Source: Pisaster brevispinus (taxonomy: Eukaryota > Echinodermata > Asteroidea > Forcipulatida > Asteriidae). From it: a DNA stretch of 64,000 nt. A program made the translations under genes and the position numbers. Position 1 is the first letter of the stretch. Every line of letters begins with the position of its first letter. A model generated the notes under the pieces. That model was not told the DNA's origin, made no database searches, and was given only the letters and a program-made list of their open reading frames with translations. This document shows positions 61,228-64,000 of the stretch, one piece after another. Location: the NCBI GenBank assembly GCA_023634235.1, contig JAMKCF010000079.1, positions 191,001 through 255,000 on the forward strand. The letters run 5' to 3'.

Positions 61228-61328
61228 CTGCTTCCTGATTAAGCCAGCCATGAACTTCTTGATGGGTTTGATGAACTGAGCCTCCGATACGAGAGCTGTC
61301 TGGACATCTGCTCTGTCATCTTGACATC
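61228..61328 (-). CDS. Candidate internal exon, 33 codons, product not recognised
   Basis: Minus strand. Acceptor TTTTTCCCCTTCAG precedes 61328 and donor GTAAAAAT follows 61228. The 101-bp block is open in one frame: two bases of a split codon, then C-Q-D-D-R-A-D-V-Q-T-A-L, ending F-M-A-G-L-I-R-K-Q. Locally the composition is less AT-rich than the flanks. It enters in phase 1 and leaves in phase 0, so it could not join directly to the cassettes, which need phase 1 on entry. It may belong to an ordinary host gene on this strand. Confidence 0.4.
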
Positions 61329-62240
61329 CTGAAGGGGAAAAAGACCTCTTGAAAATATAAATCTTTCTAGCTTCCAACCAACAATCTGGCTGAGCATCAA
61401 TGTCAACTTTTAAGCTTATTGCAGATGCGAAGCTGCCAATATTTGCATGTTGCAATCAGGGAGATTTTGTACAAGAATCAAAGAGATATTTGGAATTACA
61501 TTCAACATAATAGGGACAAAGTTTTTTATGATCAGGGAGAATTTCAAAATTGTTCATCACAACATAGAAAGATTGGTTTATTTTCAGGGAACTTCCTGCA
61601 GAATCATGGAGAGTCGACAGCTTTTAAAGATGCTCAGGAACAGATTTTATGGTGTCACTTTACCACAAATGTGACCCGCTCTGCAAAAAAGGCCCGTAAG
61701 TCGCGCTATGCCTTTTCACGTAATGGGCTCGTCAATGTTGAAAGGGTGATAAATTTGTCGTTGGTGTGATTTTTTTATTATCCCATTTTTGACATCGTTG
61801 ATATCCACACTTTCAGAATTTGTAAGATTGAATGTTTATTTTGACCAATAAAGATGAAAAAAAACGTGTTTTGTGTACGTGTTGTTGGTGGTTTGCGCGA
61901 TCGGTGTCCGCGGTTTCGGTCGAAAGTTGCATCATTTTACACATCTGGCAGCACATTATTTGGAACCCCCCTATTATAAATTTGGTATCATCTGAAAGCT
62001 GAGGACGTTGCCTTTCTGTATGTGGACATAGAAAAGGTTAAAGGTCAAATGCAAAACCAAGGCAGGTTAATTTCTGACACATATGCAAAGGGCGCTTGTT
62101 ACTAGGAGCGTGGATCTTTTCGGTCACGTGTAAACAGTGTAGTGTAACGATTGGACAATGGGCGCACGGTCGAGCGCGCGCATGCGCTGTGAATGGGATT
62201 GGTTGTTTATTCATTGTCAGGTGACTGCCATGTGACTGTT

Positions 62241-62247
62241 TATAAAG
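62241..62247 (+). promoter_or_regulatory. TATA box
   Basis: TATAAAG follows a GC-rich stretch with cgcgcgcatgcgc at about 62175-62190. About 160 bp downstream an ATG begins a short frame (about 62414). It is probably the promoter of the transposon remnant rather than of a host gene. Confidence 0.45.
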
Positions 62248-62640
62248 TGCGTGCCAAGCGAAAACACGGCACAATACCTGTCAATTCTGTTCAACTCAAC
62301 TGACTTCTCTTGCTCCGAGCGTAAATATTGTCATAATTATTTACTATTTCAGCCAACATATCTTGTTTAAAGCAACAGGTTATCTATACTGTTTCGTTAA
62401 TTATTTGCTTAACTATGGGTTTGAAGAATAAGTGTCAGTCTGGCTGAAGCTTTGAATGATCTCCGTGAGGAGAGAAACACGATTGGTTTTGTGGAAAGGA
62501 AGATTACTTTGTTAACTTCCGATGTGAAAATGACGATGTTGAATCAGAAAACGATTCGGAATCTGATTCCACAGCGCCATTTTCAGCAGGAGATAACAAT
62601 GAAGATCGACCCTGACAGCAAAATGTTAACCCAAAGATGA

Positions 62641-63410
62641 TTTCAAAATTTATTAATTAACTCTAGTTCGATCTTAGTAGAAGGCAAACCATGTTGACTG
62701 TGTTAGATTTAAAAGAAGGAAATATTACATTTGTATTTTTTTTTTTTTACAAAAACTTTAATTGTTTAGCCCAAAAAAGTTTTAATCTTGAAAAACGGGC
62801 TGATTTAAGAGTTTTATTAAACAAGTCAAGCTGATAGTTAAAAACAAAAAAAATCAAATAATTTTTTTTCCCAAAAAGCTCTTGTTTTCACAAAAAATAC
62901 ATAATTTTAATTCATAGGGTTTAAATAGCCAGTGTTCATCTGTTTTACTTTAAGAAAAAGCTAAATTCACCAAAAAAGGTCTAAACTCTTCAAAATAATT
63001 CTCAAGTGTGCCTTTGTTATTTTAAAATTTGCAAAAAATGATTAGAAATAGCACAGTATATGCAAATTAATTTTTCAAAATAGCGATATAGTGCATTTAA
63101 TGAAACGCAAAATATTTTGTACTTTAAAAGTCATAACAAACACTTGGTGAAATTTTCAGACGAATAGTCTAACGGGAACGTACTCGTTGCTAGGGACTTT
63201 CGCAAGAACTTTGTATTAAAATACTTTAAAATACACTGTAAAGTTTAAAAGGCTGTTTCTCCATAACCTATTTTGACAAAATTGGCAATTATTTGTATGC
63301 AAATTAGAGTATAACTCTGGATTGCAAAATGCTACAGACTTCTAAAATACACCAAATTAAAGCTGAGAGAAAGACCTTTCCATCCATGTATCTAACTCCA
63401 AAATGATTTT
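62641..63410. other. AT-rich interior of the transposon remnant
   Basis: Runs of A and T with no coding signal. Repeated caaaaa and aaaaagtttta motifs; nothing further recognised. Confidence 0.4.
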
Positions 63411-63619
63411 TTGCGACATAAGGGCCATTTTTGCAGAGCCGGTCACAAATTTGTGCCCTTACAGTGCACTGTAAAATGCTTATTTCTTTTGGTTGCAAGC
63501 ACAAAAATCTATCGAGAGGAGTGCCATTAGCCCTTTTTAGATATGGCAGTCACTTTACGAGTGCACTGTTTTGTTTGGGTGTAAGCAGACAGATCCATCC
63601 AAACCAAATGGTGCCCTAG

Positions 63620-63900
63620 TAATGTGTCCACCGTATCTCAAAAAAGCTTATGATTTACAATTAGACCAGAGGCCAGAGCGCACAGTAAACTGGTGTGGTC
63701 ATGCCATGGGCAGTGCTGGTCTTTCAGCTACAGCGATTGCAGGTTTCCAGCGCATACAAGGAGAGGACCAGGTTGCCCTCAAACCATTTGGGTCAACAAC
63801 TTGACACAGCGGAGTGATCTTTCAGTTGCTGAACTAAAAGGGCGCTGGGCTGCGCAGAATTGAAATAAAAAACTATCAACAGAGCTAATTCACAGAAGTG
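63620..63900 (+). pseudogene. Decayed 3' end of an RTE-like LINE
   Basis: N-W-C-G-H-A-M-G-S-A-G-L-S-A-T-A-I-A-G corresponds to the K-W-C-A-H-A-M-R-Q-G-G-L-P-S-A-A-I-D-G region of the element at 42354-44045, and W-V-N-N-L-T-Q-R-S-D-L-S-V-A-E-L-K in another frame corresponds to its W-I-D-N-V-T-K-W region. A frameshift near 63760 separates them. Clearly older than the 42-kb copy. Confidence 0.65.
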
Positions 63901-64000
63901 GGCGCCTTCAGGCCAGACAACAACTCTTGGCAGTGTGATGTGATGAGAGACAAAGGACGAACCCTGTAAACATTCTCTACTGACCCCTTGCACCAATGTC
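63900..64000. other. Window end, nothing recognised
   Basis: No feature supported in the last 100 bases. Confidence 0.4.

Larger units (their letters stand above)
61671..63448 (+). mobile_element. DNA transposon remnant with about 32-bp TIRs
   Basis: Left end TGTGACCCGCTCTGCAAAAA, continuing into ggcccgtaagtcgc; the right end (about 63414-63448) is its inverted counterpart with four mismatches. The interior has a GC-rich promoter-like area (62100-62260), a TATA box, and short open pieces near 62440-62640 with an acidic, serine-rich stretch (E-N-D-D-V-E-S-E-N-D-S-E-S-D-S). An acidic N-terminus is seen in piggyBac-type transposases, but no TTAA duplication or catalytic domain is visible. The family is therefore not assigned. 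Confidence 0.6.

Noticed and set aside
61671..63448. piggyBac transposon
   Set aside because: Only an acidic stretch suggests it; there is no TTAA flank and no catalytic domain, so the name was not used.

Overview
This is eukaryotic, AT-rich and almost entirely repetitive DNA. The repeat mix (CR1/L2-like and RTE-like LINEs, a Penelope-like element with a GIY-YIG domain, a CXC-domain DNA transposon, foldback MITEs, minisatellites) suggests a marine invertebrate, possibly an echinoderm or another deuterostome; the sequence alone does not fix the species. I see no complete ordinary host gene, no rRNA, no CRISPR and no bacterial feature.

Region 1 (1 to about 52,840) is one very large, degenerate tandem array on which every other element is superimposed. 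Its building block is a unit of about 100 bp (two alternating subtypes), and every 0.5 to 2 kb the array carries a conserved block of about 127 bp that looks, on the minus strand, like an internal exon. The block follows a pyrimidine-rich tract ending in (T)TGCAG and is followed by GTATG, GTAAG or GTGAG. In one frame it encodes 42 residues ending in P-F-L-R or P-L-L-R. I count about 40 full or partial copies, all in the same orientation. Six are open throughout with usable splice sites; the rest carry stops, frameshifts or shared deletions. Multi-kb blocks of the array are duplicated elsewhere in the window.

Inserted in the array are: a nearly full-length CR1/L2-like LINE (4,004-8,139, minus); a GC-rich foldback element at a duplication junction (9,602-10,084); a 5.4-kb DNA transposon with TIRs of about 350 bp (12,245-17,628) that itself carries a 243-bp MITE; a truncated CR1-like LINE (18,601-19,711, minus); a tRNA-derived SINE-like insert (about 28,381-28,531); a 17-bp minisatellite (38,889-39,018); a truncated RTE-like LINE with an open 563-codon RT frame (about 42,340-44,050, plus); a 1.6-kb element with AGGTGTTCGG ends (44,426-46,010); a 264-bp LINE tail (46,342-46,605, plus); and a CR1/L2 LINE fragment (50,794-52,462, plus).

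Region 2 (about 52,840-57,358) is a 48-bp minisatellite of two alternating unit types, interrupted by a 5'-truncated Penelope-like retroelement (about 54,024-56,035, minus). Region 3 (57,359-60,530) is a 188-bp satellite with an internal 18-bp palindrome and a 752-bp higher-order repeat. The two satellites meet head-to-head at a shared decamer.

Region 4 (60,530-64,000) is lower-copy sequence: one candidate spliced exon (61,228-61,328, minus), a decayed DNA transposon with TIRs of about 32 bp and a TATA box (about 61,671-63,448), and a decayed 3' end of an RTE-like LINE (63,620-63,900). The one real lead for an undescribed system is the array of exon-like cassettes. Their length is 3n+1, which would fit use of one cassette at a time, but decay of most copies makes a dead or mostly dead array the more cautious reading.
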